This document shows, piece by piece, positions 9,159-18,794 of a stretch of 64,000 nucleotides of DNA; the first letter of the stretch is position 1; each line of letters starts with the position of its first letter. The stretch comes from Nakazawaea peltata. Its lineage: Eukaryota; Ascomycota; Pichiomycetes; Alaninales; Pachysolenaceae. Position numbers and translations under genes: made by a program. The stretch lies in contig BCGQ01000008.1 of the NCBI GenBank assembly GCA_001599355.1, forward strand, positions 124,001 to 188,000, in the 5' to 3' direction. Below the pieces are notes generated by a model that made no database searches, was not told the origin of the DNA, and was given only the letters and a program-made list of their open reading frames with translations.

Positions 9159-10645
9159 ATGAATATCTCAAATAGTAGTCGCTTGAACACAAGCAGCTCT
9201 TATGAGATAGGGGGTAATATGACAGTTGAAATGGGAGGAATTGGTGCTGGCACCGCTGAAATTCCCGGAGGATCTCGGAGTAATCCTGATCCCCAGTTTG
9301 CTCCAGAAACATCCAATTCTTCCTCTATATCATATCCTGATGGAGGTCTACAAGCATGGACTGTAGTTTTCGGCTCTTTACTTGGAGTAATGGTGTCATT
9401 GGGACTCCCAAATTCCATTGGAGCCATAGAGCTGTATATCTCTACTAACCAACTTGAACATTTCTCCACAATGTCCATCAGTTGGATCTTCTCGATATTT
9501 CTTGGACTCGGGTGTATTGGAACTGTGTTCAGTGGTCTTATTTTTGATGAGATTGGAAGTCTCATTCCAATGTTAGTTGGGAATCTGCTTACCTTCACCG
9601 GAGTCTTTATAGCTGGTAATTGTAATAAACCATGGCAGTTCATTCTGTCTTTCGGGTTTATATCAGGAATGGGAGTTTCACTCTGTCTCAGCCCATTAAT
9701 AGGTGTCATATCTCATTGGTTTATAAATAGAAGGCTGACTCTGATGGGAGTTGCATCAATTGGGGCCTCTTTAGGAGGTGCAGTATTCCCATTAATGTTG
9801 AATTCACTTTATGAACACATAGGCTTCCAATGGGGGATGCGGATTTTGCTGTTAATATGTCTGGTACTCTTAGGAATAGCCACCTTATTAATTAAAGAGC
9901 GTCCTGAATTTCGTCAAGCTTTGAAGAGAAGAGAACTTCTTGATCTGGGACTCGATCCTGACCTGGAAGACACACCTCGTAAACCTTTATCATTCTACAT
10001 CAAAAACAGCTTCGATTTCGATCTGTTTAGAGATCGTAAATACCTTCTTTGTGTGATCCTGGCAACTTCTCTTGAGGTGGGTTTAATGTCAGCAACTACT
10101 TTCTTCTCTTCCTATGCTTTAGATGTCGCCCATTCCTCTAACTCTGTCCTGTATCACTTGTTATCAATTATGAATGCCTCCAGTTGTCTTGGAAGGTTTT
10201 TGCCTGCCTTTTTTGCCGACAAATTCGGTCCTTTCAATGTCGCTATCGTCATGAATTTCTTCTGTGTCTTATGCCAGTTGATCTTATGGCTAGCATTCGG
10301 ATCTTATGGCTAGCATTCGGATCTCATATCCCAGTATTGTACAGTTTTGCTATTATCTATGGCTTCTTCTCTCTGTCAATCTTGCTGTTGGTCCCAGTGA
10401 CCTGCTCTGTTGTTTCTCCAGTCAAGAAATTCGGTCGTAGATACGCTACAATGTACGTGATGGTCGGTTTGGGGATTATCTTTGCTCTTCCTGTAGCTGG
10501 ATCTATAATTGGTCCTGGAGGAAAGACTCGGTATGATCATCTTATTATATTTGCGGCTTGTTTCCTGCTGTTAGGTCTACTGTCTCTTATTTGTGCTCGA
10601 ATTTCGATCCAAGGACCCAAATTTGTTCTCATGCTGAGGGTTTAG
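9159..10645 (+). pseudogene. MCH-family (monocarboxylate-type) MFS transporter, frameshifted
   Basis: Major facilitator of the fungal Mch group (Mch4/Mch5-like), with the signature PDGG near residue 60 followed by the first membrane helices, and about 12 helices in all. The frame from 9159 stops at 10313 after 384 residues. The remaining helices continue in another frame from about 10301 to 10645. The break coincides with a perfect 20-bp tandem duplication at 10281-10320; one copy alone would keep a single frame. Everything else looks intact, so the lesion is recent, polymorphic, or a sequencing/assembly error. Substrate is unknown; Mch5 carries riboflavin and other members are uncharacterised. 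Confidence 0.85.
10281..10320. repeat. Perfect 20-bp tandem duplication inside transporter gene
   Basis: Two identical adjacent copies of a 20-bp unit beginning atcttatggctagc (10281-10300 and 10301-10320). Twenty is not a multiple of three, so the duplication shifts the MCH-type transporter frame. Typical origin: replication slippage. Confidence 0.97.
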
Positions 10646-10776
10646 GGGGATACTTGAGTCACTTTATATGTTTATAAGTAACACTACAGTAGAACTTCAC
10701 TAATAGTCACATTAGATTTGATATAGACATGTATAGGACCATAATCCCATAGCTATTATACATTAAAAATGGTCGA

Positions 10777-11775
10777 TCACTCGTCAATAAGTAATACAAA
10801 TGTAGGTACAATGAACCCCAGTAAAGCGATTCCAAACTCTTGAGGTGTCAATTCAGAAGCAATCAGTACGTCCATCATTGTATGTACTCCAATATAGAGG
10901 AAAGAACCACCACTCATTGTCATCAGAATGGCAATTGGTTTCCCGGTCTTGGTGACGTCCAAGAATAATTGGAATACCACAAATGACAAGATGGCACCAA
11001 CAAGTAAAGAGACACTAAATACAAATAAATGCAATTTTACTTTGGTTTTGGCCAACCCTTGGCCCATTAATATGGATACTAAACTAAAACTTGTGGGGAG
11101 TTTGTGAATAAGAATAGCGAGGAAAACTACGATATTAAGAGACTGTTTCTTGGCGAATATAGAGCTGGTGAGAAGCACTCCATCGGTTGCAGAGTGGAAT
11201 ATAAGTCCAATAGTAAGAGGAGATTCAAGAAGTGGTTTCAATCGAGCTAAAATTGAGTGATATGAACCCGATGAGTCCAGCCTTTGAATATCAGTAGTAG
11301 AAGTACTAGTAGGTAAGATATCTGAGGGATTTTGAGATACGGGAATGGACCCATTTGAACCCTCATTCGAGTCTCGAGTCCATTTATCAAACATATCAAC
11401 GACTTGTGTCGCATTAGCAGCCCTTGAGCCCAATGAAAGTACCAATTGGAAATGATCCACAATGTACATCAGAACAAACCCCAGAAGTAAGGCTATACCA
11501 ATGATTTTTGAGTTCAATTCCTCGGAATTTTCTTCCCCAGATGTCTTATCAGTAGCCTCATATACACATGAGATCCCTTCAGGGATAATTACCACCATCA
11601 GTGTACTCATTAACACCCCCATACTCAATACTGACAAGTATCGAAGATGGTCTCTAGAGAATTTAATGCTGAAAGGTATCAAACCACACCCAAATGACGC
11701 CAGAGACAGCAGTGTCGCAAGTATTAACATCTTAATGAAGTCCATAAGGAGCTCCTGGATCGATAGCCCCGTCAT
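10777..11775 (-). CDS. ATX2: ZIP-family metal transporter, Atx2/ZIP9-like
   Basis: Multi-pass ZIP transporter of the Golgi-type branch (yeast Atx2, animal SLC39A9), expected to move Mn or Zn across a Golgi membrane. The 332 residues hold about eight hydrophobic helices. The metal-site helices read HSATDGVLL and AILIHKLP, the branch forms of the ZIP HxxxDG and HKxP motifs. The loop between helices 3 and 4 is Ser/Thr/Asn-rich. The frame extends 9 bases upstream only from a GTG; the first ATG is at 11773-11775. It converges on the broken transporter gene with 131 bp between them and diverges from DAD4. Atx2 orthology is likely but not proven. Confidence 0.8.
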   Translation of the reverse strand: MTGLSIQELLMDFIKMLILATLLSLASFGCGLIPFSIKFSRDHLRYLSVLSMGVLMSTLMVVIIPEGISCVYEATDKTSGEENSEELNSKIIGIALLLGFVLMYIVDHFQLVLSLGSRAANATQVVDMFDKWTRDSNEGSNGSIPVSQNPSDILPTSTSTTDIQRLDSSGSYHSILARLKPLLESPLTIGLIFHSATDGVLLTSSIFAKKQSLNIVVFLAILIHKLPTSFSLVSILMGQGLAKTKVKLHLFVFSVSLLVGAILSFVVFQLFLDVTKTGKPIAILMTMSGGSFLYIGVHTMMDVLIASELTPQEFGIALLGFIVPTFVLLIDE

Positions 11776-11978
11776 TTCTGTCACTGCAACTACCTTGAAC
11801 CTCTCTAGTCAGCCTCTTGACAGTAGTCAGACAGTCTGGTCAGCCCTAAAATTTCCTTAATAGGCGATGTGGCTAGTGCGACCGTTGGAGTTGATTATTC
11901 GTACTTTGCTCAACTCTCAAAGTATTTATTCCGTCCGGATCGTAAACAAACAAGTGATGAGAAGAGCAGTAACTCAGG

Positions 11979-12248
11979 ATGGAGAACCCACATGAAGAAG
12001 CCCAGAATGCGCTTTTGGAGCGTATCATTAACAATATGGTGAGTATACAAGATATTTTAGATATTTGAAGTTGTCACTAACCCCCATAGCAATCCTTAAA
12101 TGACTCGGTCAGTATCATGAACAATGCGTTATCTGGAGTCAATTATGAGAACGTGAATATGGAGTTGTTATTGATTATGTGGGAACAATATATGCGTAAT
12201 CTGGACTTCCATCTCGAGGCTACAGGTGACTTGAAAGAGCCGTTATGA
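11979..12248 (+). CDS. DAD4: DASH complex subunit Dad4 (one intron)
   Basis: Small subunit of the DASH/Dam1 ring that couples kinetochores to spindle microtubules. Exon 1 is 11979-12038 (20 codons, starting MENPHEEAQNALLERI), the intron 12039-12089 (51 nt), and exon 2 12090-12248. The intron has GTGAGT at its 5' end, CACTAAC at 12075-12081 and ATAG at its 3' end, and is in phase 0. The spliced product is 72 residues, the length of S. cerevisiae Dad4, and keeps the diagnostic MENPHE start, LNDSVSIMN heptads and LEAT near the C-terminus. No single unspliced frame shows this gene. It diverges from ATX2 across about 200 bp. Confidence 0.93.
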
Positions 12249-12665
12249 ATACAAATACTTGGACTGATTATTCACAATTGAAACTGGCGTCTGTCGCCAA
12301 CTGAGCCGCCTACAGCTGATCCACGCGTTTGGTGTAATGATGTTTCTTCTCAAATTTCTATAATCTTCGATGAGATGGGAACCATAGTGAAGGGCTGGGA
12401 CCTGTAGCTATCGGGAAGTATGGGAATACATGACAAAATGAACCAAGAAATCTGTCTGATCCAGGTATACTACATCCAGATCTCATCTGCTCATCTGTTC
12501 GTTCACCTATCCCATTTCCCATCCTCATCCCTAACATCATTACACCAACCTCCCTACATCTACGCACTACACCTACTCTGTACACTACATACCAATCTAA
12601 TTTCTCAATATTATCCATTAAAACATATTCCGTACGCTTGTAATTCCGGTCCATCCGGATATCAT
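12249..12665. other. Intergenic region, DAD4-NOP10 convergent
   Basis: About 417 bp between two converging genes. It has short open frames on both strands, all pyrimidine-rich and without recognisable protein features. I see no RNA gene or repeat here. Confidence 0.6.
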
Positions 12666-12860
12666 CTAATATTTAAGTGGGGTTTGTTGGGTTGGCAACA
12701 TACCATGTCTCTTCTTCAACAAAACTCTTTGTCTGGAGTACTTGTCATCTGGGGAGAATCTGGCTGGGTGAGCGCTCTTGGTGATTTCTCCCTCCTCAGT
12801 AAGCTTCTTCAAAGTGTAGATTCTCTTCCCGTCAGGGCCCAAAGTGTACATCAAATGCAT
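12666..12860 (-). CDS. NOP10: H/ACA snoRNP protein Nop10
   Basis: Core protein of box H/ACA snoRNPs, which guide pseudouridylation of rRNA; binds the pseudouridine synthase Cbf5. The 64-residue product begins [17 protein letters not shown] and contains [16 protein letters not shown], almost identical to the 58-residue yeast protein. The C-terminus is six residues longer (ending TPLKY). Like other eukaryotic Nop10, it lacks the archaeal zinc-binding cysteines. Two RRPE elements and a PAC-like sequence lie 62-97 bp upstream. Confidence 0.97.
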   Translation of the reverse strand: MHLMYTLGPDGKRIYTLKKLTEEGEITKSAHPARFSPDDKYSRQRVLLKKRHGMLPTQQTPLKY

Positions 12861-12921
12861 CTTGCTGTCTTTCTTATATGTCCTTAACTGTTAACTACTG
12901 GGTTTAGAAATAAATTTGGTG

Positions 12922-12957
12922 TGAAAAATTTTATATGAGAAAAATTTTTAGCGATGG
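12922..12957 (-). promoter_or_regulatory. RRPE and PAC-like elements upstream of NOP10
   Basis: TGAAAAATTTT (12922-12932) and AAAAATTTTT (12940-12949) are followed at once by GCGATGG (12951-12957), close to the PAC consensus GCGATGAG. The RRPE plus PAC pair is the usual signature of ribosome-biogenesis promoters and lies just upstream of NOP10, read on the minus strand. Confidence 0.65.
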
Positions 12958-13256
12958 ATGATTTCCTAACTGGGAAATACTTTATATGGAAAAAAGGATC
13001 TGGGTGATTGGGGGTGATCACAGAGGGGGGTTATGCTATGAGATAAGGACCTCCGTTCGAGTTCGGAGTTCTGTACGAAGTATATTCTACTCGTAATACT
13101 ACACTGTCAATCATATATTGTGTATACTTTTTGAATATCATATAAATTCATATTTTGTATTTGCCATATCACAGATATGGCCAGGCCAATATGGGACAAT
13201 CTCTTAGGCCCGGTATCCTCATGTGAATAGATTCACAGAATTGAGACTCACTTCGT

Positions 13257-14189
13257 TTAGATTAAGTTATGAATACTAAGAAAGTCGAAAACAGTCTCGG
13301 AAATCTTGGTGAGGGTCGATTTGTGACCTTTGCATGGTCTTTCAGAGCCATTCAGTTCGAAGAAATCAGGAGAATGGTGGATTGAGTCATGGAACTTGGA
13401 GTCATGGAACTTGGAGTCATGATACTTGGAGTCGTGGAATTTTGAGCCATGCAACTTTGAATCATGGTACTCAGAGTCATGATACTTCAATTCATGGTGC
13501 TTTCCACGATGATACTCAGCCATCATCTCCCTCAACTTTTCATCATAAGCAGACAGACCCAACAATTCCGCCTTTTGGTACTCCTCAAGAGGAATCTCTC
13601 CAATATAAGCCCTGTCACCGAACCCACCAATGAAGAAAACCCCCTCGACCTCGAACTGCCACCAATGAGATGCATGGATAGGAGATCCCGGTAACCACCA
13701 AGCAGCATCATGGTGTCTGTGGATAAAGCACTTGGAAATCTCCAGCAACTCTACTTTCGAGTACTTCTCAGCGGCATCGACCAAACGACCACTCAACATA
13801 AGTCTTGGAGATCCCATTGTCGACGTCTCGATTGATCCAGGGTAATGAGGATTAGAAGAGTCCTTCACTTGATGATCACCTACCTTAATAGACAAGGTTA
13901 CCGGAGACCCAGCAGCATAGTTCCCATAGTCAGTCGACATATCAACCAACAACAAAAATGGGTTCCCATCCCTGTTGCAATCACTGTAATACTCAACAAA
14001 TGAGACTGGCAAATCCTTAAAACTGCCCTTCTGTTGGACAGTATTGAACTGGGTCAACGACTCGCGAGTGACCAATGTTCTGGCAATCGAAGCAGCCTCA
14101 GAAACCGAATATGGGCCCGATGGCTGTACAGGGAAGCTCACAGCACTCCCAACTACACCTGCAATCAGTACTAACTTACTAAATAACAT
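13257..14189 (-). CDS. Secreted CREG-like FMN-binding-fold protein with His-rich repeat tail
   Basis: Predicted secreted or vacuolar protein of the CREG / pyridoxamine-phosphate-oxidase-like split-barrel family. Residues 1-18 are a signal peptide (hydrophobic core, cleavage near AVS/FPV). About residues 28-215 match the CREG fold, with PVSFVEYYSD, PFLLLVDMSTD, a PRLMLSGRLV strand and HWWQFEVEGVFFIGGFGD. From about residue 229 the chain is eight pentapeptides of the (F/Y)HDSK type, encoded by a 15-bp DNA repeat, followed by a short basic end. The His/Asp tail may bind metal. Orthologues with this tail are unknown to me. Activity is unassigned; many CREG proteins are non-enzymatic. Confidence 0.75.
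   Translation of the reverse strand: MLFSKLVLIAGVVGSAVSFPVQPSGPYSVSEAASIARTLVTRESLTQFNTVQQKGSFKDLPVSFVEYYSDCNRDGNPFLLLVDMSTDYGNYAAGSPVTLSIKVGDHQVKDSSNPHYPGSIETSTMGSPRLMLSGRLVDAAEKYSKVELLEISKCFIHRHHDAAWWLPGSPIHASHWWQFEVEGVFFIGGFGDRAYIGEIPLEEYQKAELLGLSAYDEKLREMMAEYHRGKHHELKYHDSEYHDSKLHGSKFHDSKYHDSKFHDSKFHDSIHHSPDFFELNGSERPCKGHKSTLTKISETVFDFLSIHNLI
13384..13503. repeat. Coding 15-bp minisatellite, eight units
   Basis: Eight 15-bp units close to gagtcatggaacttg, read on the minus strand as (F/Y/L)HDSK pentapeptides in the tail of the CREG-like protein. The unit length is a multiple of three, so copy number can change without frameshift. The three units at the 13384 end are the most alike, which suggests recent expansion there. 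Confidence 0.92.
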
Positions 14190-14289
14190 CTTTAATCGAA
14201 TCTTATCTGTGGTAATACAAGTAGAAGTGGAATGGGAGTCAATTTATTTTAAAACGGAGCGAAAATTTGCTACAGGGTCCAGCTAATCC

Positions 14290-14510
14290 GTCTGAAGAGG
14301 GTGTCAGGTCAGACCACACAAATTCACCCCGATCGGCCCACCGGTCCTCAGCCGTGTCCAGAGCAAATCCGGCCGTGGGTGAATCGGCGGAGAGGAAGCG
14401 CGGGTCGTGCACCAGATAGAGTGGGCTGTTATCGCGCAGACCGAGCTGCGCAGACACACCGAGGTGCGCAGAGGCCGATGAGCTACGATAACGTGGGTAT
14501 GACAGACATA
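14290..14510. other. GC-rich intergenic island upstream of the CREG-like gene
   Basis: About 220 bp clearly richer in G+C than its surroundings, between the CREG-like gene start and the TFC3 stop. It contains a 14-bp near-direct repeat, ccgag(c/g)tgcgcaga, at 14441-14454 and 14459-14472. An open frame on the minus strand lacks an ATG. It may be a promoter element of the CREG-like gene; no RNA gene was recognised. Confidence 0.5.
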
Positions 14511-14541
14511 TAACGTGGGGAGATATTAAAAATACATTTAT

Positions 14542-17500
14542 TCAAGAACCTATCACGGTATAGAAATATGGAGCTACATAGTAACGGGAATGCAGATCAT
14601 CAGTAGTGACAGCTCCAGAGTGAAGGAGCCATTCCAACAGCTCTTGCAGTTCAAATAACAGAAGCAATGGCTTCACTTTCTCGAAAAGTGAGCCCATATC
14701 GATTCCCGGCCGGAAATATATATGGAATAGGAGTGTTGACACTACTTTTTTCCATAACTCCAGCTTCAATTGGCCGCTCATATCGATCCAGACACGTGAG
14801 CACGGCAGTCCGAGTGGGACGTGGATAAATGGGAGCTCATGTAGAATCTCATGATGGCCCTTCTTCGAACGTGAAACCACAAGATCCAGCTCGAGCATCA
14901 GTTTATTGAAGCTCCTAGTAAAGTATCCACTGAAATCTTTTTTAACTTGTCTATCTACAAGAGTGATCTTGATCTTTTCCTCTACCAATAAATGAAGAAG
15001 AGGGAGCATGGAATGGTCAGGAGTCATCAGAGAAAGCACCAATCCCTTTCCAACCTCACACACATCCTGAACAAGACGTAGGAAAGCTGTAGCCCCTTCT
15101 AAAAATCCCTCCAGGAACCTGTGCTGGAATAATAACCATGTCTTCTCCGATAATACGAATTTACGATCACTCTGTTCACCTAAATAAGCAATTTCACGGG
15201 CCATTTCCAATTCCTTCAACAGAGAGAAATAGTTGCCCAATTTAACCAAGACTTCTCTCAGTTTACGAGTATCGAACTGGTCATCTTCTGTAGAGAAAAT
15301 GGACTTCAATACCGCCTTCTGTTCATCGTAAACCCCAGGGCTTATATTAGTACTTACTACAGGTCTAGTGAACGCGAAACTACGAAGATATCTCATTTTC
15401 TCCAACAGAGATGGTAACTGAGCAAATGAAACTTTCTCTTCATGGCTCACTTTAACTCCACTGCTCTTTCCAGGCCCGAAATTGTCTTCATACCTCATGT
15501 ATAAGGTCAAAGAGTCGTCGTCATCAAACTCGTCTACATTACATTTCTCCACCCATAAATCGTACATCTGTTTATAATCCAACAGCTTCAACATATCAAA
15601 TGTTATGGTCCCATTTTTAATAGAATTGGTCAAGAAACGCTCCCATGACTGTTTCATTCGAGGCAATGTTGCAAATCTAAGCTGTCTACGAATATGAGGC
15701 CACCTCTTGCGAATCAACTCGTGCTGTGTCTCATCACCTAAAACTCGAGCCACCAGGCTCCAATCAAGATTAGCACGGTTCAACAGCAATGAGTTGACAA
15801 TAGTATGGGCTCTCAGAACAGCTACAATATACTCGGAATTATAGTAATCTCTGCGTCTATCCCTGATGGAGCCACTGAGCGATGAACCACCGCGAGACTC
15901 GTTAATACGGTTCCTCTTCTTGGAAGCCTTTCTCTTCACATTGCTACGGGATAAATAAGCCAACATTGGGTCATCTGTATCCGGATCCAGTCCTTCAGTT
16001 TCTGGCTCCTGTTTGACTTTCGATCTCCGCGTCTTCTTGGCCTCTACTGGGTCAATCTTTCGGGTCAGAGTCACCGGGGTAGCACCCGACATTATCGCAC
16101 TAGATCTTCCAGCAGGAGTCTCGCGTCTTGGCTTGAACAGTTTAGGAATAGAGATATTCTTGAACTCCATATTGGCTACATGAATGACTTCTCTCTCAGA
16201 TACCAGCTCCAGCATTTTCTTCAATTTCTGCTCATGCTGAGACTGTTTACTCAAAGAGAGCAGTGATTCCACAAATGCTTCCAAATCCGCATCATTTTTG
16301 TGCCCATCAACTAAGACTATCTTCCCGCCGACTTCTTTTAATTGACAGAGCTTTTGATCTGCCAACAGACGAGCGTCTTTGTGAATAGTGTGCTTATCTA
16401 CGAGCGTATTTAAGTGCAAGGTAGTACCAATTGACCTAGCAAGCGATGCATCTACAATAATCATACCTTGGTTGTCCTTCATAGCCTTTAAGATGGCCAG
16501 ACGACGCTTGTTGGCTCTAATTGAGCCACCAAGAGCTTCAAAATCGATATTTGGAGGCGGTGAGTCGGTCTCGGCTGAAGGAATAGCTTGTTCTTCCTCT
16601 GTTTTCAATACAGAATCGTCCATTTCAGCGCCAAATGGTACTCTTTTGGAAGGCAATGTTTCTATGACTCCGAAAGGCAGTGGGGAAACGGGATCTGGCT
16701 TGAAATTCTTCAAATCATTGTCAATTTTACCTTGAACCACCACCAGATTACTTTTAAGAGCAGCAGCTCTTGGCAGCAGTCCCTTTTTAGGCCGGCCACG
16801 TCTCTCTCCGGTTGAATTCTCGGCCAGTGGTTGATTCATCAACTTGAGCTGCTGAGCAGTTAACTTATTAGTCAATTCAAACAAAAGATCGCCGGTAATT
16901 TCACTCATAAAATCGGTTCCGAGCTCAATTGGAGCCATTTTGGCTTGCATTTGAGCCTCTTTCCTTAATAATGGATCAGGGTTCCCCATCCAGGTCATTC
17001 TATCAACCCCATCAGAGCATTTCACAACATCTACGCTGGCTGTTGAGATCCCTTGTGAATACTCGATACTGAATCGTAATAATAAGTCAAATTCTGGCTT
17101 CTCATCAGCCGATTTATCCCTGAAATCGCCTGCAATTTCAGGTAAAATGGCTTTAGGATTGATCTTAGCATAGTCTTCCAGTGTAAAATACCTATAGAAC
17201 TTCAATTTTCCCTCTGAATCGAGTAATTTCTTGATATTGTAGTTAGCCAAATGCAGTTCTTTCTCAGATACAGAAGCCTTCAATTCTGGTAAGTATCTAC
17301 CGAACCATTTGGCATGAGACCCTGTAAGTTTCTTAACTATATGCATCGCTGTGACTCCACTGGTTTTATTGGCCTTTACTAAGGCATAAACTTGACAAAG
17401 AAGAGGAATATGAGCGCTCAAGATCGGTTCAGAGCTCTTACGTTCGAATATTTTGAGCTCCGATCCCGGTGAAACAAGAGTATCAGCAATTTCATCGTCA

Positions 17501-18540
17501 TCTTCATCATCTTCTACATCGTTTGCATCATCTCCGTCGGCCTCTTGCTCCTCTTCATCGTCTTCATCAACAAAACTCTCATCTCCAATCTCAAAATCTT
17601 TAATATACATCAACAGTCTGGTCGTAGCGACCCTTTTCTTGGGTTCTTCATCCTCATCTTCAACAGTAGACTCCTTCTGATTCACCTGCGGTGCCACCAA
17701 GACCGGTTTCAAGTACCCATTGGAACAAAGAGACAGAATTATACGTCTAAATTTACGCCCCAACTTCTTCGATCCATAATAACCCACTTCCTCGGCAACA
17801 TCACGCTGAGATCTGATCTTATTCTTGGACTCCTTCACGAAGTCTACAATCCTCAGTTGAAGCAGCTGCTTATCCACCGTGGAAGAACTGAATTTGGACG
17901 GTCCTCTCACATAAAATTTAGTATGAATGACCAAACTCGTAGTAATCCCAGGAATATCCGCCGCTAACTTCCGTATAAGACCTTCTCTCTCCAACAATTG
18001 AAGTCTCCCAGTCAAACTACGAGGATCCTGGCCCAGTAAACGCGAGAGTTCATTCCCTGAGATCCCTTTATCTCTATGAGAAATGATATGTTTCAAGAGC
18101 TCAAAGGGAAGAGCTCCAATTGGGTTACCTTCTTTTGGTCTATTAGTGAGATAAAGGTACTGTTTGTTCTCTTCTATGCGTATTCTTATGCTGGATGAGT
18201 TATATGTGGCTAGAAGTTCCCCCAAATTGGCACATTCCTTGATCAATTCAGCCCCTTTATCGTCTTCAATAGTAGGCGCCACCGAATACACCTCAATTTC
18301 AGGCTTCGATACAAGCCAGTACCATACAATCAGCTTATATTGATCTGAAACTGCATCCTTATCGGTCTTACGGCGCTTTTTCGCGTGTCCTCCCTCATTA
18401 TTATCATCCGCTGTGGTCTTCTTTCCTGGTACTACGGCGCTAACGATGACCCACAACTGATCCATCGTGGCGTCAGAGAGACAATCGATGATTATCTGCT
18501 CTACAATGTATTCCAGTAGCTGATCGGGCGACATAGGCAT
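14542..18540 (-). CDS. TFC3: TFIIIC subunit tau138 (B-block binding)
   Basis: Largest subunit of RNA polymerase III factor TFIIIC; contacts the B box of tRNA genes. The 1332 residues start MPMSPDQLLEYIVEQ. The landmark winged-helix segment GNPIGALPFELLKHI followed by GQDPRSLTGRL (about residues 135-175) matches yeast Tfc3. Further features are an acidic stretch (about 325-350), a Lys/Arg-rich region with SRSNVKRKASKK, and a long helical C-terminus. Yeast Tfc3 is about 1160 residues, so this protein is longer, mainly in linkers. It is divergently transcribed from EFM5 across about 254 bp. Confidence 0.9.
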   Translation of the reverse strand: MPMSPDQLLEYIVEQIIIDCLSDATMDQLWVIVSAVVPGKKTTADDNNEGGHAKKRRKTDKDAVSDQYKLIVWYWLVSKPEIEVYSVAPTIEDDKGAELIKECANLGELLATYNSSSIRIRIEENKQYLYLTNRPKEGNPIGALPFELLKHIISHRDKGISGNELSRLLGQDPRSLTGRLQLLEREGLIRKLAADIPGITTSLVIHTKFYVRGPSKFSSSTVDKQLLQLRIVDFVKESKNKIRSQRDVAEEVGYYGSKKLGRKFRRIILSLCSNGYLKPVLVAPQVNQKESTVEDEDEEPKKRVATTRLLMYIKDFEIGDESFVDEDDEEEQEADGDDANDVEDDEDDDEIADTLVSPGSELKIFERKSSEPILSAHIPLLCQVYALVKANKTSGVTAMHIVKKLTGSHAKWFGRYLPELKASVSEKELHLANYNIKKLLDSEGKLKFYRYFTLEDYAKINPKAILPEIAGDFRDKSADEKPEFDLLLRFSIEYSQGISTASVDVVKCSDGVDRMTWMGNPDPLLRKEAQMQAKMAPIELGTDFMSEITGDLLFELTNKLTAQQLKLMNQPLAENSTGERRGRPKKGLLPRAAALKSNLVVVQGKIDNDLKNFKPDPVSPLPFGVIETLPSKRVPFGAEMDDSVLKTEEEQAIPSAETDSPPPNIDFEALGGSIRANKRRLAILKAMKDNQGMIIVDASLARSIGTTLHLNTLVDKHTIHKDARLLADQKLCQLKEVGGKIVLVDGHKNDADLEAFVESLLSLSKQSQHEQKLKKMLELVSEREVIHVANMEFKNISIPKLFKPRRETPAGRSSAIMSGATPVTLTRKIDPVEAKKTRRSKVKQEPETEGLDPDTDDPMLAYLSRSNVKRKASKKRNRINESRGGSSLSGSIRDRRRDYYNSEYIVAVLRAHTIVNSLLLNRANLDWSLVARVLGDETQHELIRKRWPHIRRQLRFATLPRMKQSWERFLTNSIKNGTITFDMLKLLDYKQMYDLWVEKCNVDEFDDDDSLTLYMRYEDNFGPGKSSGVKVSHEEKVSFAQLPSLLEKMRYLRSFAFTRPVVSTNISPGVYDEQKAVLKSIFSTEDDQFDTRKLREVLVKLGNYFSLLKELEMAREIAYLGEQSDRKFVLSEKTWLLFQHRFLEGFLEGATAFLRLVQDVCEVGKGLVLSLMTPDHSMLPLLHLLVEEKIKITLVDRQVKKDFSGYFTRSFNKLMLELDLVVSRSKKGHHEILHELPFIHVPLGLPCSRVWIDMSGQLKLELWKKVVSTLLFHIYFRPGIDMGSLFEKVKPLLLLFELQELLEWLLHSGAVTTDDLHSRYYVAPYFYTVIGS

Positions 18541-18794
18541 TGAATATCGCGAGAAGACGAACTTATTAGGGCGCGATCACCTCTTTGCCCCTTATTTATC
18601 CCTTTAAATCATCCCTTAAAGGAGTTTTTTTTGTTTATTTAGAATGAGATAATTCGTAAATTGCTAAAGTTGTATATTTAGTATTTTGCTGATATTTATA
18701 TTCGTAATCTGCTGAGTTCAAATTTTTCAGGTCTTCTCGATGGGCTGAAGTTCATTGGATTGCACTATTCAACTGGTCAAGTATACAGATTAAT

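Noticed and set aside
12420-12887. 155-codon plus-strand frame overlapping NOP10
   Set aside because: Antisense to a near-identical NOP10; the remainder is pyrimidine-rich noise.
14239-14541. Open minus-strand frame through the GC-rich island
   Set aside because: No ATG in frame; only a GTG. GC-rich DNA lacks stops by chance.
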